Assembly: GCA_023453725.1 (NCBI GenBank) | Contig: JAEXTB010000170.1 | Location: 1 to 17,847 of the forward strand | Source: Bacillota bacterium | GTDB taxonomy: Bacteria > Bacillota > Clostridia > Christensenellales > CAG-138 | DNA: 17,847 bases | Reading direction: 5' to 3' | Part shown: one piece after another, positions 5,831-13,501 of the stretch | Position numbering within the stretch: position 1 is the stretch's first letter | Layout of the letters: every line of letters begins with the position of its first letter | The notes under the pieces: model-generated | The model's database searches: none | The model's input: only the letters and a program-made list of their open reading frames with translations | Told to the model about the DNA's origin: nothing | Position numbers and translations under genes: made by a program

Positions 5831-7054
5831 ATGAGAGCTGTCGGCATTGTCGGTGTGGGGCACACCAAATTCGGCAAGCACAATGGCTCGTTCTTAGATC
5901 TTGCAGCCATGGCTGGAAAGGAAGCGCTCGATGATGCGGGCGTACGCCCGGTAGAAGGGCATGGGATTGACCAGCTCTTTTTAGCATCCATGGGTTCGGG
6001 TACGCTCAACCATATCAGCGGCGCGGCTTCCGCGCTTGTCGATACGCTGAATTTGCGTCCCGCAATGGCGGAGACGGTGGAGAACGGCCCGGCTTCGGGC
6101 GCTTCTGCGATTAAGCTTGCGTATATGGCCATTGCAAGCGGCATGTGCGATACCGCGCTTGTCATCGGCGCGGAACAGATGCGCGTGGTCAGCGGCTGGG
6201 AGGGCACAGACTTTGTGGCCACCATGAGCCATCCGGACGCGGAATACGCTTATGGCCTTACACTGCCTGCGTTTGCGGGTATGTTCACCCGGCTGTATAT
6301 GGACAAATACGGCGTAACAGAAAAAGACCTTTCCATTGTCAGCGTCAAGAACCATGAAAACGCCATGCACAATCCCGTGGCGCATATCCACCTGGTGCCC
6401 GATCTTTATGCCATTACAGAGGATGAGGACGCCCATGTCATCAACCCCTATGTGGCGGAGCCGCTCCGGGTATACCATACCTGCCCGGTTTCGGACGGCG
6501 CCGCGGCAGTACTGCTGACCGCCATGGATACCGGCCGTACATTTAAAAAAGCGCCTGTGCGCATTGCCGGTATTGGTCAGGCGACGGATACGCATGTGGT
6601 GGCGGAACGTACCGTGCCCACTGACCTGTTTGCCGTAAGGGAAGCCGCAAGGCGCGCATATGAGATGGCGGGTATGGGGCCAAAGGATATCGACGTGGCC
6701 GAACTGCATGATGCATTCCAGATACTGGAGATTGCAGAAAGCGAAGAAGTCGGGTTCTTTGAAAAAGGCACCGGACACATAGCGGCGCGTGAAGGAAAAA
6801 CGAAAGTCGGAGGGGAGATGCCTATTAACACCTCCGGCGGGCTAAAGGCAAAGGGGCATCCGCTTGGCGCCACAGGCGTTTCACAGGTGGTGGAAATCGT
6901 ACGCCAGCTTAGATCTGAGGCCGGAGGCCGCCAGGTGGAAAACGCGCAGACGGGGCTGACTGTCAACTTTGGCGGATTTGGCAACAATGTGGTTGCCGTC
7001 ATCCTCACCAACAAAACCACAACCGAACCTCTTGCGGATAAGGAGGTGTCATAA
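5831..7054 (+). CDS. Thiolase-superfamily protein (SCP-x/archaeal type) lacking the nucleophilic cysteine
   Basis: The 407-residue protein has the length and order of SCP-x-like thiolases that pair with a Zn-ribbon/OB-fold protein. It starts VGIVGVGHTKFGKHNG and carries CPVSDGAAAVLL (218-229), ELHDAF (291-296, His293) and NTSGGLKAKGHPLGATG (333-349, His343). The usual nucleophile motif (V-x-x-x-C-A-S-G) reads VENGPASG here, with Pro87 at the cysteine position (codon 6089-6091). The HDCF cysteine is alanine. The C-terminal segment is VNFGGFGNN, also without cysteine. Ordinary thiolysis or Claisen condensation through a cysteine thioester therefore looks unlikely. The CoA-binding fold and histidines are kept, so it is not an obvious pseudogene. 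It overlaps the next gene (TAATG), as expected for a complex. Its reaction is unknown. Confidence 0.85.
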   Translation: MRAVGIVGVGHTKFGKHNGSFLDLAAMAGKEALDDAGVRPVEGHGIDQLFLASMGSGTLNHISGAASALVDTLNLRPAMAETVENGPASGASAIKLAYMAIASGMCDTALVIGAEQMRVVSGWEGTDFVATMSHPDAEYAYGLTLPAFAGMFTRLYMDKYGVTEKDLSIVSVKNHENAMHNPVAHIHLVPDLYAITEDEDAHVINPYVAEPLRVYHTCPVSDGAAAVLLTAMDTGRTFKKAPVRIAGIGQATDTHVVAERTVPTDLFAVREAARRAYEMAGMGPKDIDVAELHDAFQILEIAESEEVGFFEKGTGHIAAREGKTKVGGEMPINTSGGLKAKGHPLGATGVSQVVEIVRQLRSEAGGRQVENAQTGLTVNFGGFGNNVVAVILTNKTTTEPLADKEVS

Positions 7055-7389
7055 TGGAACTCCACATGTACCGTTGTACCCAATGCGGTGAACTGCATCA
7101 CCCAAAACACTTTGTATGCCGTAAATGCGGCGCCGTCCAGTTTGAAGAACTCCCATTAACCGGAGAAGCCACTGTTTTGACCTGGACCAAGGTGTATAAC
7201 CTGCCGGAAGGATATATGAAACCCTACCTCTGCTTCTGTATTGTGCGGTTTGAAAACGGCGTTACGGTCAGCGGTCGGATCAATTCCGAGCAACCCAAGA
7301 CCGGCATGCGTGTACGCGCAAATGTGGATGTGGTGAAAGAAGCCGTGGGCAAAGACTGTTACGGGTTTATATTCGAGCCGGTACTCTGA
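7054..7389 (+). CDS. Zn-ribbon OB-fold protein (DUF35 family), partner of the thiolase-like protein
   Basis: This 111-residue protein has an N-terminal rubredoxin-like Zn ribbon with CxxC pairs at C8/C11 and C22/C25. An OB-fold follows (about 32-111: ATVLTWTKVYNLPEGY, then GVTVSGRI and GMRVRANVDVV). DUF35 proteins form stable complexes with SCP-x-type thiolases. In the archaeal acetoacetyl-CoA thiolase/HMG-CoA synthase complex the homologue joins the two enzymes and shares the CoA-binding site; PhlB plays a similar part in the PhlACB acyltransferase. Its ATG shares one base with the thiolase stop (TAATG), so the two are translationally coupled. No HMG-CoA-synthase-like third subunit is visible. 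Confidence 0.9.
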   Translation: MELHMYRCTQCGELHHPKHFVCRKCGAVQFEELPLTGEATVLTWTKVYNLPEGYMKPYLCFCIVRFENGVTVSGRINSEQPKTGMRVRANVDVVKEAVGKDCYGFIFEPVL

Positions 7390-7409
7390 TCTTACTTTTT
7401 GGGGGTACT

Positions 7410-8222
7410 ATGGCAGCATGCCGGGCCATCCAAACGGGGGAAGGGTTCAAATCGCACTGCGTCAGGGAAAGCTCTGGCGCAGTGCATAGTGTGTTTCACC
7501 GCGCAGTCAATATCAAATCAGGGAATGTGCTGCTGTGTATCGCCACGGCTGAGCTGGGCGGCGCGTATCATACCTTGAATGTGTCCGAAACAGATCTCAC
7601 ATTTTTTATACCGGGGCAGCCCTTCCGCTTTGATTCGGAGTGCATCAAGGTTGGAAACATATCGATTACCCTCTGCAGCGTTCCATTATACCGCTCGCCT
7701 CTGCCGCGCATGTTAAGGGGAACGGTGAGCGAATCCATCGTATTGCGGTTTAAACAGATCATGGACCGGAACGCCCCTAATGCGGGCATCCATACCGGCA
7801 GGGAGCCGGAACTTCTTCACTTGCTTTCTACAAAAGAGCATGCCGCAACTGCGGCTGAACGCCTTGTTGGACTGGGCCCCGGACTTACCCCGGCGGGAGA
7901 CGACCTGCTGCTGGGGTATTTGGCGATTTCAAACCATATGGGGGACAGCGTGCTGCACGAAACGCTGCGCAAGGCGATTTTAAAACGCCTTTCGGGTACG
8001 ACTGACGTCAGCGCGCAGATGCTCCATGATGCTGCTTTTGGCCATTATCCGGAGCGGGCCGCGGCGGTGGTTGCGGCGTTGTGCAGGGGGGAGGCCGAAA
8101 GCCTTACGGTGTTGCTGCCCCGGCTGATGGAAGTGGGGGCAACGAGCGGGAGCGATATGGCGGCCGGTATGTTTGCCGCTCTTTGTACATGCAGCATGGC
8201 ATTTGTGCCTGCCGCTATGTAG
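7410..8222 (+). CDS. DUF2877 protein, AllH (YlbF)-like oxamate carbamoyltransferase subunit
   Basis: The 270-residue protein belongs to the DUF2877 family. Its hallmark GLGPGLTPAGDD is at 154-165, and the length equals that of E. coli YlbF, which has been reported as AllH, one of three subunits of oxamic transcarbamylase (AllFGH). That enzyme interconverts oxalurate plus phosphate and oxamate plus carbamoyl phosphate in anaerobic allantoin use. The next two genes are the other two subunits, which makes a three-part complex likely. The ATG at 7410 has GGGGG at 7401-7405. The order here is H-F-G, not F-G-H as in E. coli. Whether the substrate is oxalurate cannot be told from sequence. Confidence 0.85.
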   Translation: MAACRAIQTGEGFKSHCVRESSGAVHSVFHRAVNIKSGNVLLCIATAELGGAYHTLNVSETDLTFFIPGQPFRFDSECIKVGNISITLCSVPLYRSPLPRMLRGTVSESIVLRFKQIMDRNAPNAGIHTGREPELLHLLSTKEHAATAAERLVGLGPGLTPAGDDLLLGYLAISNHMGDSVLHETLRKAILKRLSGTTDVSAQMLHDAAFGHYPERAAAVVAALCRGEAESLTVLLPRLMEVGATSGSDMAAGMFAALCTCSMAFVPAAM

Positions 8223-8257
8223 GACTCAATTTGCAAATGTGAAGGTGGGGACGTAAG

Positions 8258-9808
8258 TTGCAGAAAACGACGTTGGTACGACACAACCTATACTCCGATT
8301 CTGTGAGTCTGATGCGTATAGGCAGCCAGGTTGCCGCCCTTGTAGGCGTGGAAGATGTGCTTGTTGGCATGGCGACGGAACTCAATAAGGAACTGCTTGA
8401 AAACATGGGGTGCATGACGGAGGAAGCGCAATCAGCAAGCCCGAACGATCTGCTGATCGGCGTGCTGGCGCAAGACGAAACAGCGCTAGCGGCCGCGCTT
8501 TCGGAGGCGGATAGCCTGCTGAACCAGAAGAAGCGTTCCCCCGGACGTACAGAGGGCAAAACCGAATATGAGACCATCCGCGAGGTTGCGGAGCTTGATG
8601 AAGGCTATAACATGGCGGTTGTTTCCGTACCCGGCGCGTATGCAGCCCGGGAATGCCGCATTGCGCTCCAAAACGGTCTCAATGTGTTTCTGTTCAGCGA
8701 TAATGTCACCGTGGAGGAAGAAATCTACCTCAAAGAGCTTGCAAATGATCGTGACCTGTTAATGATGGGGCCGGATTGCGGCACCGCCATCATCAACGGC
8801 GTGCCGCTGGGATTCGCAAACGTGGTGCGTAAGGGCGATATTGGTATTGCCGCTGCTTCCGGTACGGGGCTGCAGCATGTGACGACGCTGCTGCATCATA
8901 TGGGTGCGGGCATATCGCAGGCAATCGGTACAGGCGGGCGGGATCTTTCTGCAAAAGTCGGGGGAAAAACAATGCTGTATGCGCTCGATGCGCTTGCAGA
9001 AGATGACGAGACGAATGTCGTCATGATCCTCTCAAAGCCTCCCGCACCGGAAGTGGCGCAAAAAGTGCTCGAAAAAGCAAAAACCATCCATAAACCCGTA
9101 GTTTTGTGCCTGTTCGGGCGGGAGATGAAAGGCGATCTTACAGGCATTACGCTTTGCACGGATATGGAGGAAGCCGCAAAAGCGGCCGCGCATTATTCGC
9201 TGGGGCACCCTGTGGAACTGCAGGATGCATACTTTGATTTAAAACCGGTTGAAACATTTATGCGGCGGCACCAGCCCAGCCAGCAATATGTGCGCGGCAT
9301 ATTCGGAGGCGGTACCGTATGCGATGAGGCGATGGTTACATTTCGCTCCATGGGCATCCCCATCCGTTCCAATATCCCATTGTCGGAAGGGGAGAAACTT
9401 CAGGACATACACCGCAGCGAGGGCAACACGTTCGTGGATATGGGGGACGATTACTTTACAAAGGGCAAACCCCATCCCATGATTGATCCCTCTTTGCGCA
9501 ACAAGCGCGTTGTAACGGATGCATTGCTTCATGATACTGCCGTGATGCTGCTTGATGTTGAGTTGGGTTATGGCTCGCACCCCGACCCTGCAGGCGTTGC
9601 TGTTGCCGCTATGCAGGAAGCCAAAGAAAAGCTCGGGGGCAGGGAGGTGCTCTGGATCGCTTCCGTCATAGGTACCGAAGGGGATCCGCAGGGGTACAGC
9701 GCCCAGATGCAAATACTCAAAAATGCCGGGTTCGTCGTCACGCTGAGCAATGTACGCGCGGCACGCCTGGCGGCGTCTGTCGTACAAAAAGGGAGGGATG
9801 TGCAATGA
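8258..9808 (+). CDS. fdrA: FdrA (AllF)-like acyl-CoA synthetase-fold protein
   Basis: The 516-residue protein resembles FdrA, which looks like a fusion of the two succinyl-CoA synthetase subunits. Visible features are a Rossmann-like N-terminal half with MGPDCGTAIINGVPLGFAN (170-188), ASGTGLQHV (200-208) and IGTGGRDLS (223-231), and a C-terminal half with FGGGTVCDEA and LDVELGYGSHPDPAG. E. coli FdrA has been reported as AllF of the oxamic transcarbamylase, so despite the fold the reaction may be carbamoyl transfer rather than CoA ligation. Translation probably starts at TTG 8258 with GGTGGGG at 8244-8250; no better ATG is seen. Its TGA overlaps the ATG of the next gene (ATGA). Confidence 0.9.
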   Translation: MQKTTLVRHNLYSDSVSLMRIGSQVAALVGVEDVLVGMATELNKELLENMGCMTEEAQSASPNDLLIGVLAQDETALAAALSEADSLLNQKKRSPGRTEGKTEYETIREVAELDEGYNMAVVSVPGAYAARECRIALQNGLNVFLFSDNVTVEEEIYLKELANDRDLLMMGPDCGTAIINGVPLGFANVVRKGDIGIAAASGTGLQHVTTLLHHMGAGISQAIGTGGRDLSAKVGGKTMLYALDALAEDDETNVVMILSKPPAPEVAQKVLEKAKTIHKPVVLCLFGREMKGDLTGITLCTDMEEAAKAAAHYSLGHPVELQDAYFDLKPVETFMRRHQPSQQYVRGIFGGGTVCDEAMVTFRSMGIPIRSNIPLSEGEKLQDIHRSEGNTFVDMGDDYFTKGKPHPMIDPSLRNKRVVTDALLHDTAVMLLDVELGYGSHPDPAGVAVAAMQEAKEKLGGREVLWIASVIGTEGDPQGYSAQMQILKNAGFVVTLSNVRAARLAASVVQKGRDVQ

Positions 9809-11208
9809 GCAAGGCATTGTTCGGGCAGCCCGTGAAAGCTGTAAACCTTGGCAACCGGGATTTTTATGAGGATCTTGTCAAGCAGGGTGTTCCGGCGGTT
9901 CATCTTGCGTGGAAACCCGCCGCCAATGGCGATACGGCGCTGCTTTTCGCACTTGAACATCTCGAAGATCGCCCGGAGGTGGAGGCTGCGAACATGGAGG
10001 CGCTTGCCCGCATCAACCAGGCGCATCCGTACTTGGTCGATGTCGGGATTGCGCGCGATGTCATCCCGGGTATGACGGAGGATACGCTGCTGCACGCCGG
10101 GCCGCCTATTAGTTGGGAACGCATGAGCGGGCCGCTTCGCGGCGCTGTAGTTGGCGCGCTGCTGTTTGAAGGACGGGCAGAAACCCCAGAGGAAGCGGAA
10201 GCGTTGGCCGCATCCGGCAAAATAACGTTTTCCCCCTGCCATGAACATTGCGCGGTCGGCCCCATGGCCGGGGTCGTCTCGCCCTCCATGCCGGTGTTCA
10301 TCGTGGAAAACCGCAACGGCGGCAACCGTACTTATGCCACTATGAATGAAGGCCTCGGAAAAGTGCTGCGCTTTGGCGCGTACAGTGAGGAAGTGCTTAA
10401 ACGTCTTTGTTGGATGCGGGATGTACTGGCTCCAGGTATCCAAAAAGCCGTACAGCTTTCCGGCGGTATTGACATCAAGTCGATTATGGCGCAGGCGCTT
10501 CATATGGGAGACGAGGTGCACAACAGAAACAAAGCTGCGACCTCCCTTTTGATCCGAACTCTGCTGCCGTTTTTGCTCGAAGCAAGACTGGACGAAGAAG
10601 AACGCCTCTCAATCATCCGTTTTGTCAACGGGAACGATCATTTCTTCCTGAACCTTTCCATGGCCGCATCCAAAGCCATGCTGGACAACGCGGACAATAT
10701 CCAACACTCCACCGTTGTGACTGCCATGACTCGCAACGGTACCGATTTTGGCATCCGGGTGAGCGGATTATCTGGCCGCTGGTTTACAGGCCCTGCGGGG
10801 GATGTGAAAGGCCTGTTGTTCCCCGGCTTTACGGATGCGGATAAAAATCCGGATATGGGAGACAGCGCTATTACGGAAACATTGGGCCTGGGCGGCTTCT
10901 GTATGGCGGCAGCTATTGCCATTGTACAGTTTGTAGGGGGTCGGCCGGAGGACGCCATTGCGTTCTCAAAAAAGATGTACCGGATTACTACGGGCGAATC
11001 GACCGTGTTTTCCATTCCTGTGCTGGATTTTCGCGGCGCGCCTACCGGGATTGATGTCAGAAAAGTGGTTGCAACCGGCATATTGCCGCAAATCAACACA
11101 GGCATTGCGCATAAGTCGGCGGGCATCGGCCAGGTGGGGGCAGGGCTAGTCACCCCGCCGTGGGAATGCTTCCGTGACGCATTGCTTGCATGCTCGGAGG
11201 ATATGTAA
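9805..11208 (+). CDS. DUF1116 protein, AllG (YlbE)-like oxamate carbamoyltransferase subunit
   Basis: This 467-residue protein matches the DUF1116/YlbE family. Characteristic stretches are LLHAGPPISW (95-104), CHEHCAVGPMAGV (145-157), GDEVHNRNKAA (235-245), TAMTRNGTDFGIRVSG (306-321) and AITETLGLGGFCMAAA further on. E. coli YlbE has been reported as AllG. The ATG overlaps the fdrA stop (ATGA), and GGGAGGG lies at 9791-9797, so synthesis is coupled to fdrA as expected for a fixed complex. Several conserved His and Cys residues in CHEHC suggest a metal or active site; that is an inference. The gene appears intact. Confidence 0.9.
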   Translation: MSKALFGQPVKAVNLGNRDFYEDLVKQGVPAVHLAWKPAANGDTALLFALEHLEDRPEVEAANMEALARINQAHPYLVDVGIARDVIPGMTEDTLLHAGPPISWERMSGPLRGAVVGALLFEGRAETPEEAEALAASGKITFSPCHEHCAVGPMAGVVSPSMPVFIVENRNGGNRTYATMNEGLGKVLRFGAYSEEVLKRLCWMRDVLAPGIQKAVQLSGGIDIKSIMAQALHMGDEVHNRNKAATSLLIRTLLPFLLEARLDEEERLSIIRFVNGNDHFFLNLSMAASKAMLDNADNIQHSTVVTAMTRNGTDFGIRVSGLSGRWFTGPAGDVKGLLFPGFTDADKNPDMGDSAITETLGLGGFCMAAAIAIVQFVGGRPEDAIAFSKKMYRITTGESTVFSIPVLDFRGAPTGIDVRKVVATGILPQINTGIAHKSAGIGQVGAGLVTPPWECFRDALLACSEDM

Positions 11209-11258
11209 CACGCACAAGCGGGAGTATACCCGCAAAACCTACACGCATTAATTTAAAT

Positions 11259-11264
11259 GGAGGT
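11259..11264 (+). promoter_or_regulatory. Ribosome binding site that fixes the cyclase-family start
   Basis: GGAGGT lies 7 bases before the ATG at 11272 and overlaps the alternative in-frame ATG at 11257, which therefore cannot be the true start. Confidence 0.85.
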
Positions 11265-11271
11265 ACCGGAT

Positions 11272-12060
11272 ATGATCAGCAATTGGAACAAGATTAAAAT
11301 GTACGATCTGACACAGCCCATCAGCCATCTGACGCCGCCGTGGCCGACATACGAACCGCTGCAGATCAAGTTCTTCAAGCGCCTGTCCCCCAACGGTGCA
11401 AACGGGCAGGTACTGACACATTCCAACCATGTCGGCACGCATCTGGACGGCCCGCTGCATTTTTGCACGCATGGCGGGGATATTGCAAGCCTGCAGCTTG
11501 ACTATCTCTGCTCCGAGGGCGTTGTGGTAGATTTGAGCGATATCTGTGAGGATTACAGCATTTACACCTCCAAGGACATTGAAGACCGCGTGGAGGTGAA
11601 AGAAGGCGATATCCTCATCCTGTATACCGGCTACAAGAAGTATTCCTGGGATCAGCCCGAGGCCGACGAATTACGGTACATGGTAAAGCACCCTGGACCC
11701 ATGCGTGAGTTTGCGGACTGGCTGATTGAAAAAAAGATCAAATGGATCGGCGTTGACGCGGGCTCGGCTGACCACCCGATGAACACGAAGATCCGCGAAT
11801 GGCAGCCCAGGGAGGCAAAACAGTGCGACAGGTACCTGCGTGAGAAGTATGGAAAATCCCTCGAAGAGCTCATGCCGGATGATGATTACCAGGTCATGCA
11901 CATTCCGCTTTTCCCCAAGAACATCATCCATGTGGAAAACATCGGCGGGCAGGTGGAGGAAGTCTTGAACCGCCGCATGATCATCGGCTGCTTCCCGTGG
12001 CGCTTTGTGGGCGGCGAAAGCTGCATCTGCCGCGTGGTGGCGTTTGACGAAGAAGAATAA
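11272..12060 (+). CDS. Cyclase family protein (metal-dependent hydrolase, KynB/isatin hydrolase superfamily)
   Basis: The 262-residue protein carries the superfamily metal motif HVGTHLDGPLHF at 53-64 (H53, H57, D59 and H63 as likely ligands). It also has the opening MYDLTQPISHLTPPWPTY and the segment KWIGVDAGSADHP, which resembles the GVD...S.D region of the family. Known members hydrolyse amide bonds, for example N-formylkynurenine (KynB) or the lactam ring of isatin, usually with Mn2+ or Zn2+. Between AllFGH-like genes and a Mo hydroxylase, a ring-opening amidohydrolase acting on a hydroxylated N-heterocycle is a reasonable inference. It is about 40-50 residues longer than KynB. Its real substrate is not visible in the sequence. 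Confidence 0.85.
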   Translation: MISNWNKIKMYDLTQPISHLTPPWPTYEPLQIKFFKRLSPNGANGQVLTHSNHVGTHLDGPLHFCTHGGDIASLQLDYLCSEGVVVDLSDICEDYSIYTSKDIEDRVEVKEGDILILYTGYKKYSWDQPEADELRYMVKHPGPMREFADWLIEKKIKWIGVDAGSADHPMNTKIREWQPREAKQCDRYLREKYGKSLEELMPDDDYQVMHIPLFPKNIIHVENIGGQVEEVLNRRMIIGCFPWRFVGGESCICRVVAFDEEE

Positions 12061-12081
12061 GATAGACCGAGATGCTATATA

Positions 12082-12111
12082 GGGAGGGGCATGATTTTCC
12101 ATGCCCCTCCC
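12082..12111 (+). other. 12-bp perfect hairpin between the cyclase and xdhB genes
   Basis: GGGAGGGGCATG (12082-12093) pairs perfectly with CATGCCCCTCCC (12100-12111) around a 6-base loop. No U-run follows (GCAAATCC), so it is a poor intrinsic terminator. It may protect or process the mRNA, or mark the boundary between two transcription units. The gap 12061-12188 is the longest gap between genes inside the cluster apart from 15849-16007. Confidence 0.75.
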
Positions 12112-12188
12112 GCAAATCCCGTTCATTTCACTGCCCCGTCACAAAAGCCACAGTGTTCTTTCCCATCTTATCTTACGGGGGTGGCAAT

Positions 12189-13031
12189 ATGCCGGAGTTT
12201 CTGCAACCGAAGTCCCTTGAATATGCAATGGAACTGCTGCGGGAAATTCAGGACGTGAAATTCTTAGCAGGCGGTACGGATCTCATCATTCTTCTGCGCA
12301 ACCGTGTGGTGGACTGCGGGTATCTCATGGATATCAAGCGCATTCCTGAACTGCATACGTTTCAATATACGGAGGACGGCCTCATAATCGGCGGGGCTGT
12401 TACGTGCAACCAAATTCTCCATGCGGATTTTCTAAAAGAAGAACATCAGGTGTTGCAGGAGGCTGCCGCTACGCTCGCAAATACGCTGCTTCGTAACCGC
12501 GCCACGCTGATCGGCAACATCTGCAACGCTTCCCCCGGTGGCGATATGATCCCGCCGTGCCTTGTGTTGGGGGCAACGCTTCGTACCGTCTCCCCGCGCG
12601 GGAAGCGCAGCATTCCGCTTCGGGATTTTTTTACCGGGGTAAAGAAGCATGTGCTTGCGCCGGATGAACTGGTAGTACAGCTTTCGCTTCCCAATAAACC
12701 GGGGCGCGGCGTATATCTCAAAAAGCGGCGCATCCGGGGGCATGACTTGGCGCAGGTGGGGCTCGCGGGCTTTTACGGGGCGGATCACGCGCTTTCCTTT
12801 GCGGTAGCGGCCATGGGGCCCATGCCCATACTCGTCGATGATATTGGCGTATTCCCGCCGGAAGAACTGCGTGCAGCAAAAGAAACAATCAAAGCAAGCG
12901 TACGCGCCAGGGTAAGCCCTATTTCCGACGTGCGCAGCTCCATGGAATACCGTCTGGCAATGCTTGATTACTTTACGGAGCTCGCGGTGGACGCGTTTGC
13001 CTTCGGAGAAAAAGTGGAGGTGAGGGCATGA
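12189..13031 (+). CDS. xdhB: Xanthine dehydrogenase-type hydroxylase, FAD-binding subunit
   Basis: This 280-residue subunit of a molybdenum hydroxylase binds FAD and passes electrons from the Fe-S clusters to the acceptor. FAD-binding motifs are FLAGGTDLI (25-33) and LRNRATLIGNICNASPGGDM (101-120). The C-terminal CO-dehydrogenase flavoprotein domain follows. I chose the ATG at 12189 because the protein then starts MPEFLQPKSLEYAMELL, as usual for the family, with a GGGGGTGG ribosome binding site just before it; a longer frame from 12072 runs through the hairpin and is not credible. The stop overlaps the start of the Fe-S subunit (ATGA). Confidence 0.93.
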   Translation: MPEFLQPKSLEYAMELLREIQDVKFLAGGTDLIILLRNRVVDCGYLMDIKRIPELHTFQYTEDGLIIGGAVTCNQILHADFLKEEHQVLQEAAATLANTLLRNRATLIGNICNASPGGDMIPPCLVLGATLRTVSPRGKRSIPLRDFFTGVKKHVLAPDELVVQLSLPNKPGRGVYLKKRRIRGHDLAQVGLAGFYGADHALSFAVAAMGPMPILVDDIGVFPPEELRAAKETIKASVRARVSPISDVRSSMEYRLAMLDYFTELAVDAFAFGEKVEVRA

Positions 13032-13501
13032 AGCGCAGCATTCACGTTACGGTAAACGGACAGCAATACAATGTTATGTGCAGCGAGAATGCCACACTGA
13101 TTACGCTGCTCAGGGAAGAACTGAGCCTCACGGGTACCAAGGAGGGCTGTGGGGCCGGAGAGTGCGGCGCGTGCACCGTCATATTCAATGGGAATGCGGT
13201 CAACGCCTGTATGGTCATGGCCATGGAAGCGGAAGGCGCGGAGATTTACACCATTGAAAGCGAAGTAAAAAACGGGGAGCTTTCCGACCTGCAGAAGAGT
13301 TTTTTAGAACATAACGCATTTCAATGCGGGTTCTGCACGCCCGGTATGATTATGAGCGCACGGGCTTTATTAAACAAAAAGCCGCATCCTACAAAGGAAG
13401 AGATCATTGAAGCGATGGAGGGCAACCTCTGCCGCTGTACGGGCTATGAAACGATCCTTTCGGCAGTTCAGGCGATAGCAGGTGAGAGCGATGGCGAATA
13501 A
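13028..13501 (+). CDS. xdhC: Xanthine dehydrogenase-type hydroxylase, 2Fe-2S subunit
   Basis: The 157-residue protein carries both [2Fe-2S] clusters of the hydroxylase. The plant-ferredoxin-like cluster is bound by C41, C46, C49 (CGAGECGAC) and C61. The second cluster is bound by C100 and C103 (CGFCTPGM) and by C135 and C137 (CRCTGYE). All eight ligands are present and the length is normal. It starts within the stop of xdhB (ATGA) and its end overlaps the start of the Mo subunit by 11 bases, so the three subunits are translationally coupled. Confidence 0.95.
   Translation: MKRSIHVTVNGQQYNVMCSENATLITLLREELSLTGTKEGCGAGECGACTVIFNGNAVNACMVMAMEAEGAEIYTIESEVKNGELSDLQKSFLEHNAFQCGFCTPGMIMSARALLNKKPHPTKEEIIEAMEGNLCRCTGYETILSAVQAIAGESDGE

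Noticed and set aside
12072..12188. N-terminal extension of the FAD subunit by 39 residues
   Set aside because: It reads through the 12-bp hairpin, has no ribosome binding site, and typical FAD subunits begin at the MPEFLQP segment.
12061..12188. Possible molybdenum-cofactor riboswitch upstream of the FAD subunit
   Set aside because: I could not match the conserved core of the Moco motif; only a simple hairpin is visible. A covariance-model search would settle it.
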